Of a stretch of DNA of 64,000 nt, positions 40,767-50,000 are shown piece by piece. The stretch lies in the NCBI GenBank assembly GCA_030145015.1, contig JAQYWI010000003.1, positions 11,199 through 75,198 of the forward strand. The letters run 5' to 3'. Made by a program: the position numbers and the translations under genes. The DNA comes from Desulfobacterales bacterium. Lineage in GTDB: Bacteria; Desulfobacterota; Desulfobacteria; Desulfobacterales; JAHEIW01. The notes under the pieces were generated by a model, which did no database searches, was not told the origin of the DNA, and saw nothing but the letters and a program-made list of their open reading frames with translations. Each line of letters begins with the position of its first letter. Position 1 is the stretch's first letter.

Positions 40767-41561
40767 ATGCCTAAAAAGAAAAAAAAGATCAAATTAATCT
40801 CCTGGAACGTAAACGGCCTGCGCGCTGCTATTAAAAAGGAATTTTTTAGATCCTTTAATCAGCTGGATGCGGATATTTTTGGCATTCAGGAGACCAAACT
40901 TCAGGAACATCAGCTGACCGATGAAATGAAGAATATCCCAGGCTATGAAGCCAGTTGGTCGCATGCTTCGGTGAAAAAGGGTTACAGCGGAGTCGGCACT
41001 TACAGCCGGATCAAACCCAAACGCGTCAACACGGAACTGGGTATTTCCAAATTCGATCAGGAGGGCCGCATTATCGAACTGGAGTTTGATCATTTTAATA
41101 TTTTTAACGTCTATTTCCCAAACGGCCAGATGAGCGCTGAAAGACTTGAATATAAGCTTGATTTTTACGAAAAATTTTTCGAATATACCGATTCCCTGAA
41201 AAGTGAAGGACGCAGCCTTATCATTACCGGAGATTATAATACGGCTCACAACGAAATTGATCTGAAAAACCCAAAAGCCAATCAAAATACCTCCGGTTTT
41301 TTAAGAATCGAACGTGATTGGCTGGATCGAATCACCCAAAACGGTTATGTGGATACTTTCAGGCATTTTTTCCCGGATACCGTAAAATATTCATGGTGGA
41401 CCTACCGGTTTAAAGCAAGGGATCGGAATATCGGGTGGCGCATCGATTACTTTTTTGTGACCGAAGATATGATCAAAAAAGGCTGGATCAAAGAAGCGTT
41501 TATCGAAAACAATATTTTAGGTTCCGATCATTGTCCGATCGGGCTTGTTTTGGAAATCTGA
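40767..41561 (+). CDS. xth: exodeoxyribonuclease III
   Basis: A 264-residue Mg-dependent nuclease of the ExoIII/AP-endonuclease family: LISWNVNGLRAAIKK, FGIQETKLQE (metal Glu), SGVGTYSR, ITGDYNTAHNEIDLKNP (catalytic Asp and Asn), RIDYFFVTEDM and the C-terminal GSDHCPI with the active His. It repairs abasic sites and 3' blocks. The N-terminus is Lys-rich. GGGATGACGCATG is the start region; the ribosome site is weak. Its stop is followed within ten bases by the family C repeat. Confidence 0.95.
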   Translation: MPKKKKKIKLISWNVNGLRAAIKKEFFRSFNQLDADIFGIQETKLQEHQLTDEMKNIPGYEASWSHASVKKGYSGVGTYSRIKPKRVNTELGISKFDQEGRIIELEFDHFNIFNVYFPNGQMSAERLEYKLDFYEKFFEYTDSLKSEGRSLIITGDYNTAHNEIDLKNPKANQNTSGFLRIERDWLDRITQNGYVDTFRHFFPDTVKYSWWTYRFKARDRNIGWRIDYFFVTEDMIKKGWIKEAFIENNILGSDHCPIGLVLEI

Positions 41562-41570
41562 AGGTCAAAA

Positions 41571-41795
41571 GTGCCTAAAGTGACTAGAGTGACTAAAGTG
41601 CCTAAAGTTAAGGAATTCTACCCGTCGAGAGCCTCCCTTCGAAAGCCTCCCTTCGAGAGCCTCCCTTCGAGAGCCTCAGGGTCGAACGACAGGGTCTATC
41701 GACAGGGTCGAACGATCATTTTTATAAAAGATGGAGCGTTGCGACACCACAACTTTAGGCACTTTAGCTCACTTTAGTTCACTTTAGGCACTTGT
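41571..41795. repeat. dispersed repeat family C, longest copy
   Basis: Arms are GTGCCTAAAGTGACTAGAGT at 41571 and ACTTTAGTTCACTTTAGGCA near 41771-41790. Between them lie about four tandem 14-base units of GAGAGCCTCCCTTC (41626-41678), then three GGGTCGAACGAC/GGGTCTATCGAC-like units, then the core AAAAGATGGAGCGTTGCGAC. The copy at 7181-7330 has two 14-base units; the copy at 59339-59466 has none and its core is inverted. Confidence 0.8.
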
Positions 41796-41820
41796 TTAAA
41801 CATTAAAAAGAGAGCGCGAA

Positions 41821-42426
41821 TTGAAACATCCCAAAATAGTGGCCATCTATGGCAGTCCCCGGCGCAAAGGCAATACAGCCACACTGTTAGAAAAAACCAT
41901 CGAAGGGGCGCGGGATTCAGGTGCTGAGGTCGAAGAAATTGTGTTACGCGACTTAAAGATTTCTCCTTGCCTTGAAATTTACGGGTGCATGCAAGCCGGA
42001 GAATGTGCCATCAAAGATGATTTCCAAATTGTCCGGGATAAAATTCTGGCTTCTCAAGGACTTATCCTGGCCTCCCCGGTCTTTTTTTATGCGGTGAGTT
42101 CCCATACAAAAATCCTGATGGATCGGTTCCAATCCCTGTGGGTTAAAAAATACTGGGTGGATAAAACTCCCAGGGACCAACAGACACTCAAACGCAAAGG
42201 GCTTTTTATATCCGCCGGCGCCACCAAAGGCAAAAAGCTTTTCGATGGAATGCTTCTGAGTGTAAAATATTTCTTCGATGTTTTGGACATGGATCTATGG
42301 AAAACGCTTTTATACCGCCAGCTCGATTTTCAGGAAGATGTTTTAAAACACCCCGAATATCTGGAAGAAGCATACACAGCCGGTAAGGCATTCACCGAAG
42401 CCATTGAAAATGATTTCAATGGCTGA
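41821..42426 (+). CDS. NADPH-dependent FMN reductase / iron-sulfur flavoprotein-like
   Basis: 201 residues starting at TTG. The flavodoxin-like fold has the FMN loop IYGSPRRKGNTATLLE, the Cys-bearing region KISPCLEIYGCMQAGECAIKDD, and SPVFFYAVSSHTKILMDRF. This Cys pattern is usual in NADPH-dependent FMN reductases of anaerobes; a full Isf-type cluster set (CxxCxxCx5-7C) is not complete. It could be a general quinone or flavin reductase. It lies between two repeat copies: family C upstream and family A downstream. Confidence 0.85.
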   Translation: MKHPKIVAIYGSPRRKGNTATLLEKTIEGARDSGAEVEEIVLRDLKISPCLEIYGCMQAGECAIKDDFQIVRDKILASQGLILASPVFFYAVSSHTKILMDRFQSLWVKKYWVDKTPRDQQTLKRKGLFISAGATKGKKLFDGMLLSVKYFFDVLDMDLWKTLLYRQLDFQEDVLKHPEYLEEAYTAGKAFTEAIENDFNG

Positions 42427-42454
42427 GGTTCAAAGGTACAGGGTTCATGGACTT

Positions 42455-42559
42455 GTTCGATTGGTTTGATTGGTCTTATGGGTTGAATTGGTTGGCTTAA
42501 ACCGAACCAATTGAACGAATTGAACCAATTAAACAAATGTAACGTTTGCCAGCTGGCTG
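42455..42559. repeat. 105-bp dispersed repeat, family A, copy 2
   Basis: Same length and orientation as 1112-1216, with four substitutions counted by eye. The copy lies 28 bases after the stop of the flavin reductase gene. It continues into degenerate repeats (CCCGCAACCCGTAACGCG, TAACTCGTAACCCGCAACC) up to 42606. Confidence 0.85.
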
Positions 42560-42626
42560 GCACTTGAAACCCGCAACCCGTAACGCGTAACTCGTAACCC
42601 GCAACCAGAAACGATAGAGCAACTTT

Positions 42627-43520
42627 ATGACACTCCGCTTTGAACCCATCGGTCTTGAAAGACAGGAAGATTATCTTAAAGCGCTTTCGCGATGCCCCCA
42701 ACTTACCTCTGACTATAGTTTTTTAAATCTGTGGGCCTGGGCCGAAGAATACGGCCTTCGTTGGGCCTGGGATGGGGACTTGATCTGGATCCGCCAAAGC
42801 TTGCCCGACGAATTCCTCTGGGCGCCCGTAGGTCGCTGGGATGCGGTCGACTGGCAAAACCGATTCAGGGTGAACCAGAGCGCCCGTTCCGTATTTACGC
42901 GGGTTCCGGAGATGCTATCAAATCTGTGGCGCGAAAAAATGCCGCCGGAGACGCATATTGAAGAAGAGAGGGGCAACTGGGATTATCTTTACAATGTGAC
43001 GGATTTGGTTGAGTTGAAAGGCAACCGTTATCACAAAAAAAAGAACCTGCTAAATCAATTTAGCCGTAAATACGATTTTACCTACCTGCTTTTCGGGCCT
43101 GAGATGGTGGATCAGGCCATGGCGATGCAGACGGACTGGTGCACGTGGCGGGATTGCGAATCGTCCGATATTCTCTCGTCGGAAAATCGCGCCATTTTTA
43201 AAATCCTGAAAGAATGGAGACAGCTGGCCGGTCTGCTTGGTGGCGCCCTTATGGTTGATGGTTCGATGGTGGCCTATACCGTCGCCGAGGCCTTGACCCG
43301 TGACATATTGCTTATCCATTTTGAGAAGGGGGATACAGCCTACAAAGGCATTTACCAGGCCATTAATCAGAAGTTTTTAGCCAATTCCGCCAGCCAATAC
43401 ACCTTTGTTAATCGAGAGCAGGATTTAGATGACGAAGGGCTTCGGAAAGCCAAACTGTCCTACCATCCGGTCGATTATTTACGAAAATATCGCGTCACGA
43501 TGACCGGTACATTCATCTAA
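42627..43520 (+). CDS. DUF2156 (GNAT-like, MprF C-terminal type) protein
   Basis: 297 residues. Hallmarks are the opening DYSFLNLWAWAEEYGLRWAW, the middle LVELKGNRYHKKKNLLNQF and the end YTFVNREQDLDDEGLRKAKL with SYHPVDYLRKYRV. DUF2156 is related to the aminoacyl-tRNA-dependent transferase domain of MprF. Here there is no membrane part, so it is a soluble acyl- or aminoacyltransferase candidate; the substrate is unknown. The start at 42627 has only a weak ribosome site (GAGCAACTTT). Confidence 0.88.
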   Translation: MTLRFEPIGLERQEDYLKALSRCPQLTSDYSFLNLWAWAEEYGLRWAWDGDLIWIRQSLPDEFLWAPVGRWDAVDWQNRFRVNQSARSVFTRVPEMLSNLWREKMPPETHIEEERGNWDYLYNVTDLVELKGNRYHKKKNLLNQFSRKYDFTYLLFGPEMVDQAMAMQTDWCTWRDCESSDILSSENRAIFKILKEWRQLAGLLGGALMVDGSMVAYTVAEALTRDILLIHFEKGDTAYKGIYQAINQKFLANSASQYTFVNREQDLDDEGLRKAKLSYHPVDYLRKYRVTMTGTFI

Positions 43521-43683
43521 AAATAGTTTTAAATTAAGACGGATTCTGATATCGTAAAAAGTTTAGGCTGGTAAAGAATCTGTGGCATTATTTCCAAGAT
43601 ATTACCTAGATTGTGCACAATTGTTGAATCTTCCGACTCAAACCTATCAGCGATTTTGATTTGTAGAGCGGTGGAAGGGCTAA

Positions 43684-45252
43684 ATGAAGATTGTAAGAAA
43701 AAGTACGGTTGTTTTCCAGTTACTGTTTTTAATCTTTTTGCTTGCCGTGTTTTGCGTTAATACTGCGACCGCAATTCAGCCAAAACATCCTGAAAAATCA
43801 AGCGCTCAGTCCTCTGAACAGGTTGATGACCTGAAAGCCCATAAAAACCCTGACGACACTTCAACACCCCACAATAAAGCCGACACCCATCAGGGGGCGG
43901 GACATGCAAATATCGGTGAAATCCTGCCCCTCTGGAGCTGTATACCTTTTGCCTTTATCCTGCTTTCCATCGCGCTTTTCCCGCTTTTTTGGCCTGATTT
44001 CTGGCATCATCATTTTGGAAAAATTTCCGGATTCTGGGCCGCAAGTTTAGGGGTACCGTTTCTGATTGTATTTAAAGGCGCTGCGCTGTACGAGATTCTA
44101 CACATTATCCTTGCAGACTATGTGCCTTTTATTATCCTGCTGTGGTCTTTATATACGGTTTCCGGCGGGATTTTATTGCGGGGCCGGTTGCGCGGAACCC
44201 CGATCGTGAATGTGGCGATACTTATCATCGGTACATTGCTGGCCTCCTGGATGGGCACCACCGGTGCAGCCATGCTGTTGATCCGCCCATTTCTGCGGGC
44301 CAACAATTACCGTAAAAACCGAACCTTTATGGTGGTATTTTTTATATTTTTAGTTGCCAATGTTGGCGGATCACTAACCCCGCTCGGAGATCCACCGCTT
44401 TTTTTGGGTTATTTACATGGCGTCTCTTTTTTCTGGACGGTTAAAATCCTGCCTCACATGCTGACGGTTGTTATCATACTTTTGGTGATCTACTTTATCC
44501 TCGACACGTATTACTATCGCAAAGAAGGCCTTAGCGCCCCTGAGGAGGAAGGTGTCAAAGAGCCTCTCAAACTTGAAGGGGTGTACAATTTTTTATTTTT
44601 GGCCGGGATTGTCGGATCTGTACTGATGAGCGGTATCGTGGACTGGGGCGAAGTCAATACATTGGGCGTGCACCGAACTGTTCAAGACTGGACTCGCGAT
44701 GGCTTGCTGATTTTGATGGGAATTGGATCGCTGGTAACAACACCCATGCAATTGCGCGATGACAATGATTTTACCTGGTTTCCCATCATTGAAGTGGCCT
44801 ATTTATTTGTCGGAATTTTTATTACGATGATCCCCTGTTTGCTGATTTTAAAAGCAGGACCCCATGGCGCCCTGGCATTTTTGACAAGCGAGGTCACCCG
44901 GCCCGTGCATTATTTCTGGGTAACCGGTGCACTCTCCGGTTTTCTCGACAATGCCCCAACCTATCTCACTTTTTTCAACAGTGCCCTGGGCGCATTTTAT
45001 GCCGGGATGCCCGAAGCCCAGGCAGTCCCGCTGCTAATGACCGAAAACGCAATTTATCTTAAAGCGGTTTCGGCCGGTGCTGTTTTTTTTGGCGCTTGCA
45101 GCTACATCGGCAATGCGCCGAATTTTATGGTCCGCTCCATTTCCGAAGAAGCCGGTACACCCATGCCGAGTTTCTTTGGCTATGTTTTAAAATATGCGCT
45201 GGTATTTTTAGTGCCGACTTTTATAATCGTATCTTTTATTTTTTTTAGATAA
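43684..45252 (+). CDS. sodium:proton antiporter-like transporter (CitMHS/NhaD-related)
   Basis: 522 residues. An N-terminal hydrophobic stretch (VFQLLFLIFLLAVFCVNTATA) acts as signal or anchor, followed by a hydrophilic His/Asp-rich region of about 55 residues (HPEKSS...HQGAGHANIG). Then come about ten membrane segments with ASWMGTTGAAMLLIRP and NVGGSLTPLGDPPLFLGYLH, a re-entrant motif of the ion-transporter superfamily. The second repeat has SGFLDNAPTYLTFFNSALG. This is the CitMHS_2-type plan. The His-rich stretch is notable. The response-regulator gene follows 17 bases later. Confidence 0.85.
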   Translation: MKIVRKSTVVFQLLFLIFLLAVFCVNTATAIQPKHPEKSSAQSSEQVDDLKAHKNPDDTSTPHNKADTHQGAGHANIGEILPLWSCIPFAFILLSIALFPLFWPDFWHHHFGKISGFWAASLGVPFLIVFKGAALYEILHIILADYVPFIILLWSLYTVSGGILLRGRLRGTPIVNVAILIIGTLLASWMGTTGAAMLLIRPFLRANNYRKNRTFMVVFFIFLVANVGGSLTPLGDPPLFLGYLHGVSFFWTVKILPHMLTVVIILLVIYFILDTYYYRKEGLSAPEEEGVKEPLKLEGVYNFLFLAGIVGSVLMSGIVDWGEVNTLGVHRTVQDWTRDGLLILMGIGSLVTTPMQLRDDNDFTWFPIIEVAYLFVGIFITMIPCLLILKAGPHGALAFLTSEVTRPVHYFWVTGALSGFLDNAPTYLTFFNSALGAFYAGMPEAQAVPLLMTENAIYLKAVSAGAVFFGACSYIGNAPNFMVRSISEEAGTPMPSFFGYVLKYALVFLVPTFIIVSFIFFR

Positions 45253-45269
45253 GCAAGAGGATCGACATT

Positions 45270-45662
45270 ATGCGAAAAAAAGCTCTGGTCGTAGATGACA
45301 ATCCGGATGTGCGGCTTTTTAGTGTAGCGGTTTTGAAAAAAAACGGCTATACGCCATTGGTGGCGGAAGATGGCGAAAGCGGCCTGCGGATGATCAAAGC
45401 AGAAAAACCGGATCTGGTTATCCTCGATGTTTTAATGCCGCGACAGAGTGGAGTGCGATTATATCGTGAACTGAAGACCACCAAATCTTTAAAAGATATT
45501 AAAGTAATCGTGCTGGGAGAGATTGCCAAGAAGGCATTTCTACGATCCCAGAAGGCCTTAACCGAATTTGGCGATGCGGAAATACCCGAGCCGGAGATTT
45601 ATTTGGAAAAACCGGTGGAACCCGAAGAGCTGGCTGAGGCGCTTAAAAAAATACGGGGCTGA
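45270..45662 (+). CDS. stand-alone response-regulator receiver protein
   Basis: 130 residues: a CheY-like receiver with acidic pair in LVVDDNPDVR, phospho-acceptor Asp53 (VILDVLMP) and Lys in LEKPVEPEELAEAL. The Thr/Ser switch position reads VLGEIAKKA, with Gly-Glu in place of Thr/Ser, so output switching may be non-standard. No DNA-binding domain is attached. It lies in a run with an ion transporter and a tandem universal stress protein. No kinase gene is adjacent. Confidence 0.9.
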   Translation: MRKKALVVDDNPDVRLFSVAVLKKNGYTPLVAEDGESGLRMIKAEKPDLVILDVLMPRQSGVRLYRELKTTKSLKDIKVIVLGEIAKKAFLRSQKALTEFGDAEIPEPEIYLEKPVEPEELAEALKKIRG

Positions 45663-45706
45663 CTTTCCGGTTTTTGCCGACAACACGAACAAGAGGTGCC
45701 GACAGC

Positions 45707-46603
45707 ATGGAAATTAAAAAACTTCTTTTTGTGACCAAGTTTGAAGAGCTGAGCTTTGATTCGCTCCGATCCCTGCTGAATTTGCGCGACGGCGCACTGG
45801 AGCATGTGGTGTTTGTTAATGTGATCGAAAGAGATCGTGTGGCGATGCGCAGGGGCACCGGATACCAGAAAGACGAAGAGATTCGGCTGCGGGAGGCGGC
45901 CAATATACGGTTTATCGACTGGGCCGAAAATCTTTTCGAGCAGGGCATGGAGGTCGGCGTTTATATCGTGGTCGGCAGCCTGGTGCCTGAAGTGATCAAA
46001 GCCAGCCAGAAGGAGGATGCCGATCTGATTGTCATCGGACGCTCGCACAAGGGTGTTCTGGAACACCTGTATTCGGGTTCGGATGTTATCGAACTGCTTC
46101 GCAGGGCCTGGATACCGGTCCTGGTATACAAACACCTGTCGGAGACGGCCATTTCAGTAGAAGAACCGTTTGACCGTCCGCTTCTGGCAATTGACTGGTC
46201 TCCCAGCAGTTTACGGGCGGTCGAATATATAAAAGCCTTAAAAGGCGTGGTTGCAGAAGTCAATCTGGTGAACGTCGTCAGTGAAAAGGATTTAAATGGC
46301 GCTGCCGCAACGGCCCTTTCAAAAACGCGCAAAGAAGCCCGCAACAAACTGGAAAAAATCTGCGAGGGTTTCGAGGCCGTCGGAATCAAGGCCAAAGAGC
46401 ATGTTTATGTCGGCGATCCGGACGAGGAAATTGAAAAAGCAGCAAAAGACTGTCAGACAACCCTGATTGTTTTAGGCTCTTCCGCAAAATCAGCCTGGGT
46501 TGAAAAATGGCTTGGTAGCACCCCCCAAAAGGTTGCTGAAGAATCCATCTATCCAACCCTGATCGTGCCACCCGAACGCGATCCTCAGGCCGAGACGGAA
46601 TAA
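45707..46603 (+). CDS. tandem universal stress protein (two UspA domains)
   Basis: 298 residues from the ATG at 45707, with AGAGGTG eight bases ahead; a TTG at 45674 is less likely. Domain 1 ends with DLIVIGRSHKGVLEHLYSGS and domain 2 with LIVLGSSAKSAWVEKWLGST. The first fits the ATP-binding G-2x-G-9x-G(S/T) pattern, the second only loosely. Tandem Usps bind ATP or AMP and act under stress or redox change. It closes the run with the antiporter and receiver genes. A perfect palindrome, ATCCGCCTAGGCGGAT, lies at its stop (46604-46619). Confidence 0.9.
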   Translation: MEIKKLLFVTKFEELSFDSLRSLLNLRDGALEHVVFVNVIERDRVAMRRGTGYQKDEEIRLREAANIRFIDWAENLFEQGMEVGVYIVVGSLVPEVIKASQKEDADLIVIGRSHKGVLEHLYSGSDVIELLRRAWIPVLVYKHLSETAISVEEPFDRPLLAIDWSPSSLRAVEYIKALKGVVAEVNLVNVVSEKDLNGAAATALSKTRKEARNKLEKICEGFEAVGIKAKEHVYVGDPDEEIEKAAKDCQTTLIVLGSSAKSAWVEKWLGSTPQKVAEESIYPTLIVPPERDPQAETE

Positions 46604-46690
46604 TCCGCCTAGGCGGATGAATACGTCTGAAGTGAATTAAAAAGCTAGCGTTGTGTCCTTTATGTAATTTGCAAAGCACGGATTGGTTTT

Positions 46691-46830
46691 ACAGCAAATT
46701 AAATTCCAAATTTCAAGCACCAAATTACAAATAAATCTCAAATCTCAATTTACAATGACCGAAGTTTGATATTTTGAATTTTGGTCATTGTCATTTGTTT
46801 GATATTTGTGTTTTGTGATTTGGGATTTTC
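46691..46830. repeat. dispersed repeat family D, copy 1
   Basis: AAATTCCAAATTTCAAGCAC and CAAATTACAAATAAATC on the left fold back on TTTGATATTTGTGTTTTGTG and ATTTGGGATTTT on the right. The central pair is CAATGACCGAA and TTTTGGTCATTG. A diverged copy lies at 51045-51220, so the two copies bracket hdrA and hdrB. Confidence 0.7.
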
Positions 46831-46872
46831 CCGGTTAAAGAACTCAACTGACTAAAATATACCAGACGGCTT

Positions 46873-46900
46873 TTGTAACATGTTTGTGGGACATTATAAT
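46873..46900 (+). promoter_or_regulatory. promoter-like site reading into the 46901-47044 fold-back
   Basis: TTGTAA (46873-46878), 16 bases, then TATAAT (46895-46900), a perfect -10. Transcription would start inside the left arm of the following inverted repeat and run antisense to the end of hdrA. No coding sequence follows on the plus strand. Confidence 0.45.
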
Positions 46901-47044
46901 AGAACCCATTTCAAAAATGTGGATCAGGGTCCAGGGTAAGGCGTCCCATGAATTGATAACGGAGCGGACACGCAGTACGTGAGTATTTCAATTCAGGGGA
47001 CAACGCAGCCCTGGGCACTTAGACGCATTTTTGAGATGGGTTCT
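46901..47044. mobile_element. 144-bp fold-back (MITE-like or structured RNA) at the end of hdrA
   Basis: AGAACCCATTTCAAAAATG at 46901-46919 pairs with CATTTTTGAGATGGGTTCT at 47026-47044, one mismatch in 19. Further inner arms pair: CCAGGGTAAGGCGTCCC with GGGGACAACGCAGCCCTGG, and ATGAATTGA with TCAATTCA. The whole block can form one long hairpin. Its right end covers the TAG stop of hdrA (47043-47045). The same end motif flanks the element at 7099-7405. Confidence 0.75.
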
Positions 47045-50000
47045 AGCTGAAGGTTGTTTCTGCCGGTGCGTGCTCAAACAAGCATGTTTGAATCATGGCC
47101 ATAATCTGACCGGTGTCGAACCCTTTCAGATGAATGGCCCCGGAGCGGCAGGATGCCACACACAGTCCGCAGCCCTTGCACAGGGTGGCTTGAATTTCAG
47201 CTTTAGCGGTATTTTCATTGAATTTAGGGGCCGAATAAGGACAAACGTCTACACAAACCCCGCAGCTGCTGCAAAAATTCGGATCGATTAATGCAACCGT
47301 TCCGCTTACAGAAATCTCGAGCTGTGATAAAACCGTCACGGCCCTGGATGCAGCTGCTTGAGCCTGGGAAATAGACTCCTCGATGGGTTTGGGCGCGTGC
47401 GCCAGGCCGCATACGAACACGCCGTCGGTGGCAAAGTCATTCGGCCGCAGCTTGACGTGGGCTTCGGCAAAAAATCCGTCAGCGTTCTGAGATATTTTAA
47501 ACATTGGCGCCAGCGGGTTGCTTTTTTCGGGCACGATGGCACTGGCCAGGACCAAAAGATCGCTTTGGATGACCATCTGCCGATGAAGCACGCGATCTGA
47601 GAAATTAATTTCCAAACCATTTTCGGCTGTGCTAACCGAGATTCCCTTTTCGTTATGATAACGGATGAACTTGATTCCCTGGCTGCGCGCTTCCCGATAA
47701 AGATCCTCTCGCAAACCATAAGATCTCAAATCCCGGTATAAAATAAAAATATCCATATCGGGCTTTTTGGATTTAAGGCTCAAGGCACTTTTAATGGACT
47801 GGGTGCAGCAAACTTTCGAACAATAGGGCCGCTCGGGAATACGGGAGCCCACACACTGGACGAACACCGCCGTGCAGCAGGCGTCCAACTCATTTCCATC
47901 TCGAATTTTCTTCTGGAGCTCTAAACCGGTCAGGACCCGCTGATCCTGACCGTACAGATAATCATCCGGTTTAAACTCTTCTGCGCCGGAGGCGATCAGG
48001 GTGACACCATGTTCAAATACCTGGCTATCACCGTTGGCCTGGAGCGTTGTTTTAAAATTTCCGATAAATCCATCGACGCTATCGACTTTAGCATTTAAAA
48101 ATATCTCGATGTTTTCATCGGATTTGACGTCATTTACCAAATTGTCCAGAAACGGGCCGACGGGTTCGGCCTGCCAGGTTTCATTAAGGTTGAGGGCCTG
48201 CCCGCCGAGTTGCGCATTTTTTTCAACCAGATAGGTTTTATATCCCTGCGCGGCCAGGGTTTTGGCTGCGGTCATGCCCGCAACACCGCCGCCGATGACC
48301 AGGGTTGCCTGGTTGACTTTCATCCTGGGTTCCACCAGGGGTTCATGCAGTGCAACCTTGGCCACCGCCATTTGAAGCAAATCTTTGGATTTTTCGGTGG
48401 CCCTGTCCATGTCGTCTTTATGTACCCAGGAACACTGGTTGCGAATATTGGCCATCTCAAAAAGATATTTATTCAGCCCCCCGTTCGTCAGGGTTTCCTG
48501 GAAAAGCGGTTCGTGGGTTTTAGGGGTGCAGGCGGTTACCACCACCCGGTTGAGGCGGTGCTCTTTAATCGTTGCGGATATCTGGGTCTGGGTATCCTGG
48601 GAGCAGCTGAACAGGTTTTGCTCGGCATAGACCACGTTCGGCAGGGTTTTGGCGTACTCCACCACCGCGGGCACATCCACAAATCCGGCGATATTGGTGC
48701 CGCAGCAGCAGACAAAAACACCGATCCGCGGGGGCTCGCCTTTGACATCGATCTCCGGGGGCAGCTCTTTGGTTTTCGTCAGGGTCCACCTGGCATCCGC
48801 AAGACGGGTCCCAACTTTTCCGGCCGCGGCACTGGCATCGATGACCGAAGTGGGTATATCTTTCGGCTCCTGAAAGGCACCGCAAACATAGATGCCGGGT
48901 TGCGAGCTCTGAACCGGATTAAAATTGCCGGTCTTTGCAAACTGATAATGGTTTAAATCGACATCCAGTTTTTTGGCCAGGGAGACAGCCTGATCCCGGG
49001 CCCCCAGGCCCACCGACAGCACAACGATATCAAATTCTTCAGCCCGGCTATGGCCGGCCGCATCGACGTATTGAATGATGTGCTTGCTGTTTTCGCCCAT
49101 GGGCTCGACCTGGGTAATGCGTGATTTGACAAAACGAACACCCAGATCGTCTTTAGCCTTGTTATAATAACGTTCAAAGTCTTTGCCGAAGGTTCGAATG
49201 TCGATGTAAAAAATCGCCGTATCCAGACCATTTGTGCTGTGCTCCTTGGCTAAAATGGCTTCCTTGACGGCATAGGTGCAGCAGACGGCGGAACAATATC
49301 CCCGGGCGCCATGATGGGTATCTCTGGAACCCACGCATTGCAGCCAGGCAATTTTTTCAGGCTCTTTTTTATCCGAAGGTCTGACCAGATGCCCGCCATA
49401 GGGTCCCGAGGCCGATAGGATTCTTTCAAATTCCAGGCTGGTGACGATATTGGCTGATTTTGAATAGCCGAATGTGTCGTAGGTGCGGGGATCAAACGCC
49501 TCACTGCCTGAGGCTAAAACCACAGCACCGACATTTAAGGATATTTCTTTGCCCGGGTCTGCGAAGTTGATGGCACCGGTGGGGCAAAATTTTTCACAGG
49601 CTTTGCATTTGCCTTTGAGAAAATAGATGCAGGTATCGGCATCGATCGCGTATTTTAGCGGGACCGCCTGAGGGTACTGCACGTAAACCGCCTTGCGTTT
49701 GCTCAGACCGCCGTCATAGGCGTTGGAGACTTTCTTGGGGCATTTTTCGGCGCAGGCATTACAGGCAATGCATTTGTCCATATCGACGTAGCGGGGGTTT
49801 TGGGTCAATCTGACTTCAAAGTTGCCCTCTGCGCCGCTAATGCCCTGTACTTCGGTAAGCGTCAGTAGTTCAATGTTGATGTGCCGGCCGACCTCGACCA
49901 GTTTGGGTGATATGATTCACATCGCACAGTCATTGGTCGGAAAGGTTTTATCAAGCTGCGACATCATGCCCCCGATAGAGCTTGAACTTTCCACCAGGTA

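Noticed and set aside
41626..41760. Tandem short repeats as a CRISPR array
   Set aside because: The 14-base units are directly adjacent without spacers, and no cas genes are present.
47043..49808. Taking hdrA as a 921-residue protein that starts with [10 protein letters not shown]
   Set aside because: The reading frame continues upstream across a single TGA with perfect HdrA similarity, including the FAD site, and TGA stands at the known Cys/Sec position.
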